Shown here: in pieces, positions 10,684-19,900 of the stretch
Layout: every line of letters starts with the position of its first letter
How positions within the stretch are numbered: the first letter of the stretch is position 1
Source of the DNA: Stomorhina lunata
Taxonomy: Eukaryota; Arthropoda; Insecta; Diptera; Rhiniidae
Direction: 5' to 3'
Assembly (NCBI GenBank): GCA_933228675.1
Contig: OW121741.1
Location: 61,836,863 to 61,900,862 of the forward strand
DNA: 64,000 nt
Position numbers and translations under genes: made by a program
Notes under the pieces: generated by a model
The model's database searches: none
What the model was told of the DNA's origin: nothing
Seen by the model: only the letters and a program-made list of their open reading frames with translations

Positions 10684-12080
10684 AAACTTCCGAAGAATTA
10701 ACCCGATTAGAGCTTGAGAATGCAAAATCTAAAATGATTATTGCCAGCCAAAAGTTATACTTCGAACATGAATATGACTTACTATCTAAAGGTCTCGAAA
10801 TTCCCCGAAAAAGCAGCCTACTTACCTTCAACCCATTCATAGACCCAAATGGCATCATTAGAATCAATGGTCGTCTAACTAATTCACCATCTCTGAACTA
10901 TGACGAGCGATCCCCAATTCTACTCCCCTACCATGCACGCTACACCCGCCTTTTCTTAAGATACTTACATAAGTATTCAATTCATGGTCAGAACGCTCTG
11001 CTATATCGATTAATGAGACAGTACTATTACGTTCCTAGACTGAAAACGCTTATAAATTCTATATTATCAGGATGTCGCACTAGCGTTATTCAAAAACGCC
11101 AGAAAAGCCAACAGATAATGGCAGCACTACCACCAGAGAGAACTACGATGTCACGGCCTTTCACCAATACTGGTGTAGACTTCGCCGGGCCATTTGACTT
11201 GAAGACATACGCTGGTCGCGGCTGTAAAATGACAAAAGGCTATGTTCTGGTGTTTATTTGCTTCTCGACTAAGGCCATACATCTTGAGGCCACAACAGAA
11301 ATTTCAACCCAAGCCTTCTTAGCTGCTTTTGCCAGATTCTTTAGTAGAAAAGGTTCCCCCAATGCCATGTACTCAGATAATGGCACAGCATTCGTTGGCG
11401 CTTCCCATATTTTGGATGCCGATAAAGAACATTTCGTCTATCATATACGCAAAAACCTCCTTGATCAACAGGCTATACCCCCTCTCGAATGGCACTTTAT
11501 TCCGCCTGGTGCCCCACATATGGGTGGTCTCTGGGAGGCAGGAGTTAAGAGCTTTAAGATGCATCTTAAACGTGTTTCCAACTCCCAAAGCTTCACATTT
11601 GAAGAGTTCTCTACCTTACTTGCTAGAATTGAAGCATGTCCGAATTCTAGGCCTTTAAGTCCCAATAGCGATAATCCCACTGATCTTTCAGCACTTACCC
11701 CCGGTCATTTCCTTATAGGTGGTCCCTTATTATCTCCAGCAGAACCTAATCTTTCAGACCACTCACTGAGCTACGTAAATCGTTGGCAGAAGCTCAAAGT
11801 TCTACATCACCATTTCGCTGCAAGGTGGAAAGAGGAATACCTCAAAGAGCTCCACAAGCGTTTTAAATGGAAACACCCCCAGCGAGACTATGCTATAGGC
11901 GATCTTGTCATAATAAGACAGGACAATTTACCCCCAACTCAATGGCGCTTAGGACGAATTGAAAAAGTTATTCGTGGTACTGATAATCACATACGAGTCG
12001 CTGAAATACGAACTGCTAATGGCATCGTTACGAGGCCAATAGTCGAATTAGTATTACTCTCCAACCCCGAACAACTCTAA
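10680..12080 (+). CDS. BEL-1 integrase
   Basis: 466-codon frame. The N-terminal zinc domain keeps the histidines (HKYSIHG), but its cysteine pair reads CRTS where BEL-2 has CKRC, so zinc binding is probably lost. The catalytic core has all three acidic positions: GVDFAGPF, YSDNGTAFVGA and LWEAGVKSF. The C-terminal domain (WKEEYLKELHKRFKWK, then DLVIIRQDNLPPTQWRLG) is typical of BEL/Pao. The ATG at 10680 is simply the first in this frame; in an intact element this would be the end of a polyprotein. Confidence 0.85.
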   Translation: MKTSEELTRLELENAKSKMIIASQKLYFEHEYDLLSKGLEIPRKSSLLTFNPFIDPNGIIRINGRLTNSPSLNYDERSPILLPYHARYTRLFLRYLHKYSIHGQNALLYRLMRQYYYVPRLKTLINSILSGCRTSVIQKRQKSQQIMAALPPERTTMSRPFTNTGVDFAGPFDLKTYAGRGCKMTKGYVLVFICFSTKAIHLEATTEISTQAFLAAFARFFSRKGSPNAMYSDNGTAFVGASHILDADKEHFVYHIRKNLLDQQAIPPLEWHFIPPGAPHMGGLWEAGVKSFKMHLKRVSNSQSFTFEEFSTLLARIEACPNSRPLSPNSDNPTDLSALTPGHFLIGGPLLSPAEPNLSDHSLSYVNRWQKLKVLHHHFAARWKEEYLKELHKRFKWKHPQRDYAIGDLVIIRQDNLPPTQWRLGRIEKVIRGTDNHIRVAEIRTANGIVTRPIVELVLLSNPEQL

Positions 12081-12090
12081 TTCATTTCTT

Positions 12091-12104
12091 TATTTTACTT
12101 ACAG
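12091..12104 (+). promoter_or_regulatory. Candidate 3' splice site before ORF3 of BEL-1
   Basis: A pyrimidine-rich stretch (TTCATTTCTTTATTTTACTT) leads to ACAG at 12101-12104, seven bases before the ORF3 ATG. This is a good match to an insect splice acceptor. With the GTAAGT donor at 1499 it would put ORF3 on a subgenomic mRNA, as env genes of other retroelements are expressed. Confidence 0.55.
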
Positions 12105-12111
12105 CAACACC

Positions 12112-12918
12112 ATGCCCCGACAACAACGCCGTAGCAGTTCACCATTGGAAAGAAGAAACAATCGTCAACGTCGTCCTTTATCATCATACGATTGTCGTCT
12201 GTGTCGTCAAGACCACTCGTTACGGAGATGCCTCAAATTCAAACGCATGAATGTGGCTGACAAACTTAGAATTGTTAAACGTCATCGATATTGCGAGAAT
12301 TGTCTAGCACACTCGCATCTCATAAGCCGATGTCGTAGTTCTGACCGCTGTCGACAGTGTCAAGGGAAACATCACTCTCTTCTTTATCGTCATCAACGGT
12401 TGCAAGAAAATCGAAGAGCCAGTAACTCCTCTAGAATCACCACTAGGTCCCGCCCTGTCACACTTCTTCCCACTGTCGTGGTGAAAATAGAATTAGGTGG
12501 GCAATGGCGCAAAGTAAGAGGCTTACTAAACCCCTGTGAAGAGGTCAGCTCTATAGCAGCGTTCTTATTCGAGCGGTATAATCTAACTGAAGAAAAAATT
12601 GGCTCAGACCGGTGGTGCAAGATTCGAATACGTCCCCATTTTGATGCTACTCCTATCATCAACGTAAATGTCAAGGTAGTCGATGATCTTCCTCGAAAAC
12701 AGCCAAAGGAGAAAGTCGACGAAGGGGTCGCATTACCATATACAAATCTTCGTCTCGCAGACTCATACTTCCATGTGGACGAGCATATCAATTTCATACT
12801 GGGAGCTGATATGTATCCCCGACTGATTAAACCAAGTCTTCAACCAGAAACAGTTGGTATCCCGATTGCTCAGGACACCGTCCTTGGATGGCCAATTATT
12901 GGCACATTTAGTGTTTAA
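12112..12918 (+). CDS. BEL-1 ORF3: zinc-knuckle/pseudo-protease protein after integrase
   Basis: Intact 268-codon ORF between integrase and the polypurine tract, in the position of env. A basic N-terminus (MPRQQRRSSSPLERRNNRQR) precedes three zinc knuckles, CRLCRQDHSLRRC, CENCLAHSHLISRC and CRQCQGKHHSLLY, whose spacing matches the Gag knuckles of the same element (the third ends in Y). A region alignable with the Pao protease follows, with VRGLLNPCEEVSS at the active-site position: Asp is replaced by Asn and the following Ser by Pro. The C-terminus keeps LADSYFHVDEH, LGADMYP and DTVLGWPIIG. No membrane segment or signal peptide, so it is not an Env glycoprotein. Interpretation: a duplicated NC-protease module without catalysis, perhaps RNA-binding or regulatory. 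BEL-2 has a counterpart. Confidence 0.8.
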   Translation: MPRQQRRSSSPLERRNNRQRRPLSSYDCRLCRQDHSLRRCLKFKRMNVADKLRIVKRHRYCENCLAHSHLISRCRSSDRCRQCQGKHHSLLYRHQRLQENRRASNSSRITTRSRPVTLLPTVVVKIELGGQWRKVRGLLNPCEEVSSIAAFLFERYNLTEEKIGSDRWCKIRIRPHFDATPIINVNVKVVDDLPRKQPKEKVDEGVALPYTNLRLADSYFHVDEHINFILGADMYPRLIKPSLQPETVGIPIAQDTVLGWPIIGTFSV

Positions 12919-13154
12919 ATATTAACCTCAAAATCCTTTGCTGTATCTAAAATTTGTTTTCTCTCATTTCTTATATTAGTTCTAAGGAATATTTTATATA
13001 CATATATAGATAAATTTGTAATTATTTTCGGTTATTTTGAATTACACATATCCCTAATCGAACCCATATTGTAAAATTAAATATCTATCTATCTACTTTA
13101 AGACTGAATTAAAAAAAAAAAAAAAAACAAATGTACTATATTTTTAACTACAGC
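12919..13154 (+). other. BEL-1 3' untranslated region
   Basis: Non-coding AT-rich stretch with an A-run near 13111-13127, between ORF3 and the polypurine tract. Confidence 0.6.
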
Positions 13155-13167
13155 AAGGGGGGCGGGA
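13155..13167 (+). promoter_or_regulatory. BEL-1 polypurine tract
   Basis: AAGGGGGGCGGGA lies directly before the 3' LTR (TGAACA...). This is the plus-strand priming site of reverse transcription. Confidence 0.85.
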
Positions 13168-13430
13168 TGAACAAATATAAACATTATTTTTAAGTATTTA
13201 ACTTTAGCAAGCACAGTGTGCAAGAGCGGCCTGGGAAATTCCAATAGCTTTAAAATCGTTTTATGCGCCCACAGCTAGAAGTTTAAAGAAATTTTGTAAC
13301 TTTGTCTAGTATATCCCGAACAGCCAAAAGGTAATCACCTAATAAATTAACAATTTAAAAACCCCCATCTAATTACCCCGAATTTTTATTTGCTATTTGT
13401 GGAAAAAATATTTGCACCCTACGCCCAACA
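13168..13430 (+). repeat. BEL-1 3' LTR
   Basis: 263 bp, matching 951-1265 except for four substitutions I can count and the absence of a 52-bp internal segment. Ends CCCAACA, followed by GTGTG. Confidence 0.9.
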
Positions 13431-13735
13431 GTGTGTTTCAATCAAAAATTTTAAAATTTCCATCTAATTTTTGGTATTTTTTCGATATTTTCGGTGTTTA
13501 TAAACCGATTTTAATGATATATAATTTATGTAGGTCCATCCTCCAGGGGCTTCAGAAACTTGATTTCAACAGACAGACGGACGGACAGACAGACGGACGG
13601 ACATCGCTTAATCGATTCTCCTCCCGATTCTGAGTCGATCGGTATAATTTGTATGGGGTCTACGATCACTAATAAAAAAATTACAAACGGAATCACAAAC
13701 TTATAATACCCTTTCACCTATTGGTGAAGGATGAA
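13431..13735 (+). repeat. (GTCY)n repeat, right half of the copy split by BEL-1
   Basis: Starts with the second GTGTG, continues with TTTCAATCAAAAATTTT as in the uninterrupted copy at 6046, and contains the GACR block (13570-13604) and the terminal stem-loop ending near 13728. A small internal deletion removes the GAACGCTATTAAA region seen in other copies. Confidence 0.8.
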
Positions 13736-14089
13736 ATGCAAAAATTTTAGCGATGCCACCCAAATTAAATCCATAGGAACGAGTTGAATAAAACAACTCA
13801 GTGTTACCATCTTATAGGAAAACAATAGAGTTTTAATTTTAGTTTGAATCAAAAATTTTGGTTGTTATCACAATACATCTATAAAGAAAAATTAAAAGTA
13901 TTGCCATTTATAATTAAAATTATATTTAAAACTCTTATTTAGAATTATGGATTTGCGATTAATCGAGTTTAGGTATTATTTAAATTCAAATAATAATACA
14001 TCCGACCAAAAAAAAAACAACTTAACAAATAACAATAACAAGTATTCAAACAAAGATTTTATTACTGAATTAAAATTTTCAGCATTTTG
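13736..14089. other. AT-rich spacer, nothing recognised
   Basis: No ORF, repeat or RNA gene that I can support. Confidence 0.5.
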
Positions 14090-14580
14090 AAAATTTTGCT
14101 AGGGGGTACCCCTAGTCTCTAGTTTTTTGAAAAGTGACAGTCAGATTTTATTATTCCTATGACTGTCCTCTATTCAAAACTAGTTTCAAAAATAACGCTC
14201 AAGGAAGGGTTAAGATTTTATTCAAGATTAAAAAATTTCCCCATATTGATATTTAAAACAGTTTGCCTCTATTCTACGGGTTTTTGAGAAGTGGCAGTCA
14301 TATTTTCTTATTCCTATGACTGTCCTCTATTCAAAATTAGTTTCAAAAATAACGCTCAAGGAAGGGTTAAGATTTTATTCAAGATTAAAATTTCCCTCAT
14401 ATTGGTCTATAAAAAGTTTGCTAGGGGGTACCTCTTATTCTTCGGTTTTTTGAAAAATGACAGTCATATTTTCTTATTCCCATGACTGTCCTCTATTTAA
14501 AACTAGTTTCAAAAATAACGCTTAACAAATTACATTTTTTCCATATGAAATTTTTAAAAAGTTTGCTGTGAGGGAACTCC
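14090..14580. repeat. Tandem repeat, three copies of about 156-167 bp
   Basis: The phrase GACTGTCCTCTATT starts at 14161, 14317 and 14484. Each is preceded by an AGTGACAGTCA/ATGACAGTCAT-type motif and followed by AACTAGTTTCAAAAATAACGC or a close variant. ACAGTCAT...ATGACTGT forms a short palindrome in each unit. Confidence 0.8.
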
Positions 14581-14654
14581 ATAATGTCTTTAATTTTTTA
14601 GTAATTTTAATTAAATTTGGTTTTTGAGGTGTTAAAAAAAATTATAAAATTTTA

Positions 14655-14945
14655 TAAATTATGCTTTTATTAAGTACAGAAATGTACCCTTTTTGTAATT
14701 TTTTGTTGCTTACAATATATATGAAATTCCTAGTACACATGCGAACAAATGTAAATAAAATACTACTTTTTGCAACCCTGAAAAAAAATTTACTAAAAAA
14801 GTTATTTTTCTTCACAGGTATTGTGAACTTTAAAGCAAACCTTTTTCAGTATTGCAAAAAGTAGTATTTTGCCTACATATGTTTGCACGTTTACTTGGAG
14901 TTACAAATATATGGTAAACACCAAAAAGGTGTACTTAATAAAAAC
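14655..14945. repeat. Imperfect foldback (inverted repeat with arms of about 130 bp)
   Basis: The left arm contains TTTTATTAAGTACA, then ACAAATGTAAATAAAATACT and ACTTTTTGCAACCCTGAAAA. The right arm, read in reverse, repeats these in the same order (TTTTATTAAGTACA, AAAATACTACTTTTTGCAA). The loop is short, around 14800-14840. It is probably a non-autonomous foldback or MITE; no protein. Confidence 0.65.
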
Positions 14946-15242
14946 ACAATTTTTAATATTTTCAATTTTTTTTAATGTAGGCCATTAAATAAATACTAAA
15001 GGAAATGCCTCTTCAAAATTCTTGACTATAAAGAATATCTTTGAAGTTTGTATATTTTGTCAATATTACACAGATTGTTGCCACACTCGTAGATAATTTT
15101 ATGGAAATTTGTAAACTAAAATGTGTAGTTTGAAAAAAAAAAAACGTAAATAAGGCTTAAAATAACTTATATTTTGAATATTTAGTCCAATAATTTGTAG
15201 TTTGTAGCTTTGTAGATGCTAAAACACATAAGATCTCAATTA
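14946..15242. other. AT-rich spacer, nothing recognised
   Basis: No supported feature. Confidence 0.5.
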
Positions 15243-15734
<492 letters not shown>

Positions 15735-16005
15735 TGTCAACGACTCTTGAGACGGACTCGCTGGATGACTGACTTGCAACGCTTGGCATGAGACATTTGT
15801 CTGGCTAAGCCGGTAAAGGGCGTGAGGTTCATGAAATCAGCAATCCATAAGTCGTTAATGAAAAAGAAGTTGAAACCAAATGTCAATTTCCAGTTCCTAC
15901 TCTACGAGCCTTAGGGAATGTGCGTGTCCCTGGACATTGCAACATACTATTTTCTGGTTGGCAGCTGATATTTTGCTGCTTGGCCAGCCCACCCTTTTCC
16001 ATGTC
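15735..16005 (-). repeat. LTR 3'-end fragment of the same family as the element at 62 kb
   Basis: Read on the minus strand, this segment parallels about 62010-62279: GGGTGGGCTGGCCAAGCAGC, GAATGTTGCGATGTCC-like, CTACCGGCTTAGCCAGRCAAA-like, and the end GAGTCGTTGACA. It is diverged and lacks the primer-binding site after the LTR end. It is cut at 16005, where BEL pol sequence begins. Confidence 0.75.
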
Positions 16006-16518
16006 GTCAACGTACATACATCTCCGAAGGATTTGTGATGCGAGGGGATACTCATGTTCACAGTCATCAGCCAGTTGCAACAAGGTACGAATGGCTAGAT
16101 ATGGAGCGCAATTAACTCCAAAAGTTACAGTTTGTAACTTTAATTTCCTCCGAAGGAGAGTCACGAAATAAGATTCGTTGAAATGGAGTATGAGCTTGAT
16201 CAAGTCTGATCTGCCTATACATTTGTGTTATATCACAGTTGAAAACAAACCTATAAAATCTCCAGCGTAATATCAGAAGAACTAAATCCGCTTGCAGTGT
16301 AGGTCCTACATCAAGACAATCATTTAAACTAAAACCGCTAGAAGTTTTATTCGATGTGTTAAAAACTACTCTTAATTTTGTTGTCTTCCTGTCCAATTTT
16401 ATTACCGGGTGATGTGGTAAGTAGCAAGACAGAATTCGTTCCGCATTGTCCTCAACTGCCTTCATATGTTCCAACTCCAGATATTCCCTGACAACGTCAT
16501 CGTACATCTTCTTTATTG
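16006..16518 (-). pseudogene. BEL-2-like reverse transcriptase fragment
   Basis: Nearly identical to about 24220-24735 of BEL-2: part of the reverse transcriptase from IKKMYDDVVREYLELEH to MYVDD, including the same frame break after RDSPSEEIK. It ends abruptly at YVDD, fused to LTR sequence, and at its other end meets an ORF3 fragment of opposite orientation at a TTG overlap. Confidence 0.9.
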
Positions 16519-17125
16519 TCCGAGTGAAAAAGTGAGTAAGCACTGTAAAGGTAAACACCACAGCCTTTTACACACACACAAACGATCCGCTCCGACCAAT
16601 TTTCATAATACGAAACCGAAAGAGGCAACCCAATCTCCGGCTCTTTATTTGCCTATAAGGCATATGGTAACATTTTCCCCTACTGCTAGAATTCTTCTTA
16701 AGACCCCTCAGCAAACCATACCGATTCGGGCAGTAATCGACCTGTGTTGCGCTCGCAGTTATGTTTACAAAGAGCTGGTCCAAACAATAAAGTTACCCAC
16801 AATGCCATTCGGAACGGACCTGATGTCGCGAATCCAAATTCGGTCGATACACGACCCTAAAGAAACATTGGAGTGTACAGTAAAGGTCACCAAAATGAAC
16901 AAAATAAAAACTCCGTTGGTTTCGGTCGCCGAGTCTATCAAACAATCCTTTTTAGGACTACAACTCGCGGATCCGAATTTTAACGTGTCCGCGAATGTTG
17001 CATTAGTTCTCGGTCCGGAATTAGCACCGCAAATTTTAAAGGGAAATCTTATATCGAACTCGGGACTGCCAGTGGCTCAATACACCATGTTTGGTAGGAT
17101 CATTTCTGGCCCATCACCGTTTTAA
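16519..17125 (+). pseudogene. ORF3 fragment of BEL-2 type, plus orientation
   Basis: Begins inside the second/third zinc-knuckle region (CPSEKVSKHCKGKHHSLLH) and runs in one open frame through the protease-like domain (RAVIDLCCARSYVYKELV) to the natural stop (GRIISGPSPF). Unlike the two minus-strand copies it has CAG, not TAG, at the codon after LLKTP, so it preserves the unbroken state of that site. The ORF track start upstream (16466) lies in unrelated antisense pol sequence. Confidence 0.85.
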
Positions 17126-17214
17126 ATAAATTATTTATTTAATTTTTATTTGATTTTTATTTACTATTTTTTATATTAATTATTTTTAAATTAAAGTTTT
17201 CTTCTATAGAAAAC

Positions 17215-17478
17215 TTAGACCACAATATTGGTCCGGTCGTATGACCATTCGTCGATTTAGCTTTAAATTGACCGCTATATTGGTCGGGTCGTATGACCAC
17301 TCAACTTTAAATTGACCGCTATATTGGTCGGGTCGTATGACCGCTCAACTTTAAATTGACCGCTATATTGGTCGGGTCGTATGACCGCTCAACTTTAAAT
17401 TGACCGCCATATTGGTCGGGTCGTATGACCATTAAACTTAACCCTGACCGCCATATTGGTCCGGTCGTATGACCACTT
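17215..17478. repeat. 44-bp tandem array with GGTC/GACC palindromes, six copies
   Basis: GGTCSGGTCGTATGACC starts at 17230, 17282, 17326, 17370, 17414 and 17459, so the central spacing is exactly 44 bp, with outer units slightly longer. Each unit holds GACC...GGTC and GGTC...GACC arms, which could form alternating small hairpins. It follows the ORF3 stop by about 90 bp, in what would be the element's 3' untranslated region. The minus-strand copies diverge just before the array. Confidence 0.9.
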
Positions 17479-17517
17479 TGTTTTTTTTTTTGAAAAAAAT
17501 TAATAAAATAAAATGAA

Positions 17518-17715
17518 ATGTATATAAAAAAAAAAACTAATAATTTAGGACAAATGAGCGACGAACAAGGTGAGAGATTTCACCAAGAAATTTTTAAAAT
17601 AGAACAGCATGTCGGAAAAAACAAAATAAGTATGCTTTCTAACTACTGTTGGTCCATTAAGCGTGATACGAGCACAGAAAATTATAATAAGCAGGTGAAA
17701 CGCAAGCATTTCTAA
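17518..17715 (+). pseudogene. Fragment of the 'GERFHQ' conserved repeat protein
   Basis: 65 codons related to the 31590-32040 minus-strand ORF: NLGQMSDEQGERFHQEIFKI, then an SNYCWSIKRDT tail. It is the C-terminal part only. I know this domain as widespread in arthropod genomes but do not know its function. The AT-rich N-terminus of the ORF is not part of it. Confidence 0.65.
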
Positions 17716-18014
17716 GAAAAAACAAAAAAATAAAATTTGCATATCAAAAAACTAAAAATTTTCGGTTCGTTTTTCTTTAAATTTGCTTGTTCTTAACCAT
17801 TTTGGAAAGCCTATTTAATGAGGTTTTTAACGAAATAAAAAAAATATATTTACTGTCACACAAAAATAAACAGACAGACAGAAAATGAAAATTGATAAAA
17901 AAGTTATTTTTGTTTGTAATATAAATGCCAATAAAATTGCCATTTCTTGGCTGATTTTTAAAAGGACATTTTTTTTAGTGAGGCAAGGCATGTATCCTTC
18001 AAAATGTAGAAAAA
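17716..18014. other. AT-rich spacer, nothing recognised
   Basis: No supported feature. Confidence 0.5.
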
Positions 18015-19900
18015 AAAATTTAAGTAGTTTTAAAAATAAAAAGTTACGATTTTTTTTACTTAAATTTTCGTGAATAGAGATTTTAAGCTATATTTGCTGT
18101 TAAAAAATATACTTAACGAAGTGACCGAAAGAAATTGTTACTACTTTCGTACTCTATGGACTCCCCCAAAACAGAATTGGTATGTGAGAACCCCTGCATT
18201 TTTTTTTTTCTTTACATTTGGATCACAGTGTAATTAATTAATATAGATTTACCTTTTATTTTGTATATTTAAATATTGAATTGTTGTAACAAACCTTGTT
18301 GTTGCAAGGTGGGCGGCAATGTTTAAGTTAAGATTTCTTTAAGTGTATGTACAACTCCTTGTCTACTTCGTTAAAGTTTATTAGCTCCCTAATTTACACC
18401 CTTGGGTGGGAAATTTCTAAACTCTAACGAGTAACAGGATCAATTAGTTCATTAGTGTTGTGCTGCCATTTTTCTTTTTATATCATAAAATCTTGGAATT
18501 TTGTACGTGACAGACACAAATATCAAAGGTAAAACTTTATTAAATAAAAATTATATATTTTATTAAAACTCAAAATTGATTGTTCTTTTATTTATTTTCA
18601 CATGAACATTTTCTATAGAAGAAAACTTTAATTTAAAAATAATTAATATAAAAAATAATAAATAAAAATCAAATAAAAATTAAATAAATAATTTATTTAA
18701 AACGGTGATGGGCCAGAAATGATCCTACCAAACATGGTGTATTGAGCCACTGGCAGTCCCGAGTTCGATATAAGATTTCCCTTTAAAATTTGCGGTGCTA
18801 ATTCCGGACCGAGAACTAATGCAACATTCGCGGACACGTTAAAATTCGGATCCGCGAGTTGTAGTCCTAAAAAGGATTGTTTGATAGACTCGGCGACCGA
18901 AACCAACGGAGTTTTTATTTTGTTCATTTTGGTGACCTTTACTGTACACTCCAATGTTTCTTTAGGGTGGTGTATCGACCGAATTTGGATTCGCGACATC
19001 AGGTCCGTTCCGAATGGCATTGTGGGTAACTTTATTGTTTGGACCAGCTCTTTGCAAACATAACTGCGAGCGCAACACAGGTCGATTACTGCCCGAATCG
19101 GTATGGTTTGCTAAGGGGTCTTAAGAAGAATTCTAGCAGTAGGGGAAAATGTTACCATATGCCTTATAGGCAAATAAAGAGCCGGAGATTGGGTTGTCTC
19201 TTTCGGTTTCGTATTATGAAAATTGGTCGGAGCGGATCGTTTGTGTGTGTGTAAAAGGCTGTGGTGTTTACCTTTACAGTGCTTACTCACTTTTTCACTC
19301 GGACAAACATTAACGTGATGATGTGGTGAAAAGCACCGCGAACAATACCGATGCAACACGACTTGCCGTATGCGTTTTTCCAACGACAACTTTCTAAATG
19401 AAGGACACCCGTATAATGGATGCAATTTGTTACAAATCCGACAATTGACAGGGGACGGTTTTGGTTTCGAACCCGAGGCTTCCTTGGCTTGTAACGAAGT
19501 CGGAGCATTTGATTCGGGGTTTACGACTATAGGAGCCGGTACCCCGGACGGGGAAGTATTTCCCACGACCGGAACTAGTGACGCCTGGAGTGATGATGTT
19601 TCAGCGTTGCCTTCTGCTTGAGCAAGTACGTTGGAAGAGGAAAATGATGTTATAGCAGCTGGAGGGGGTTCTACGACCATAGGGGAGGCTTCATCTACTT
19701 TTTCTTCTGCAACAGCTACCGATTCAGTTGCGGAAACCGATTTTGTTGCAATTTCGGACTCATCCACTAACATATCATCATCATAATCCTCCAAACCATC
19801 GTTATTGAATAATAAACGTAAGGACTCCATGACGCTAAGAAATATTAAATATTAATATACTTGGATTTAACTATATATCACATTCACTTAATGTCCGCGA
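18015..19900 (-). repeat. Tandem duplication unit A (1886 bp)
   Basis: Near-identical to 19901-21784. The two units differ by a T-run (11 T at about 18199, 9 T at about 20085) and I found no other difference on reading. Each unit holds a complete ORF3 plus its 3' flank. The boundary at 19900/19901 reads GCGA|AAAATTTAAG. Confidence 0.95.
18697..19830 (-). pseudogene. BEL-2 ORF3, duplicated copy A
   Basis: Same sequence as copy B: 377 codons from ATG 19828-19830 with one in-frame TAG (19111-19113). Acidic, Ser/Ala/Val/Glu-rich N-terminus, zinc knuckles, then the protease-like domain. It sits downstream of copy B and lacks a pol gene directly upstream, so it has only the ORF3 flank as a promoter-side context. 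Confidence 0.85.

Larger units (their letters stand above)
951..13430 (+). mobile_element. BEL/Pao LTR retrotransposon BEL-1, complete but defective
   Basis: Element bounded by LTRs (951-1265, 13168-13430) and a GTGTG duplication. Order: LTR, leader with a 9-bp array and a nested repeat (2851-6418), gag, zinc knuckles and protease, reverse transcriptase, RNase H, integrase, an extra ORF, polypurine tract, LTR. Without the nested repeat it is about 8.9 kb. Coding damage: in-frame TAA at 7971 and 8958, a frameshift near 9610-9625, an internal deletion near 10110 and another frame change near 10680. The LTRs differ by four substitutions and one 52-bp deletion by my count, so the insertion is young compared with the damage. 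It may have been mobilised in trans, or some indels may be sequencing errors. Confidence 0.9.

Noticed and set aside
10670..10867. Antisense ORFs across BEL and Gypsy genes (for example 10670-10867, 12393-12797, 23412-23711, 34458-34748)
   Set aside because: They are shadows of the real coding frames and show no domain of their own.
12112..12918. ORF3 of BEL-1 as an envelope glycoprotein
   Set aside because: The position fits, but there is no signal peptide, furin-like site or membrane segment; zinc knuckles and a protease-like fold are seen instead.
17215..17478. CRISPR-like look of the 44-bp array
   Set aside because: The whole unit repeats with no unique spacers, and the context is an insect retroelement.
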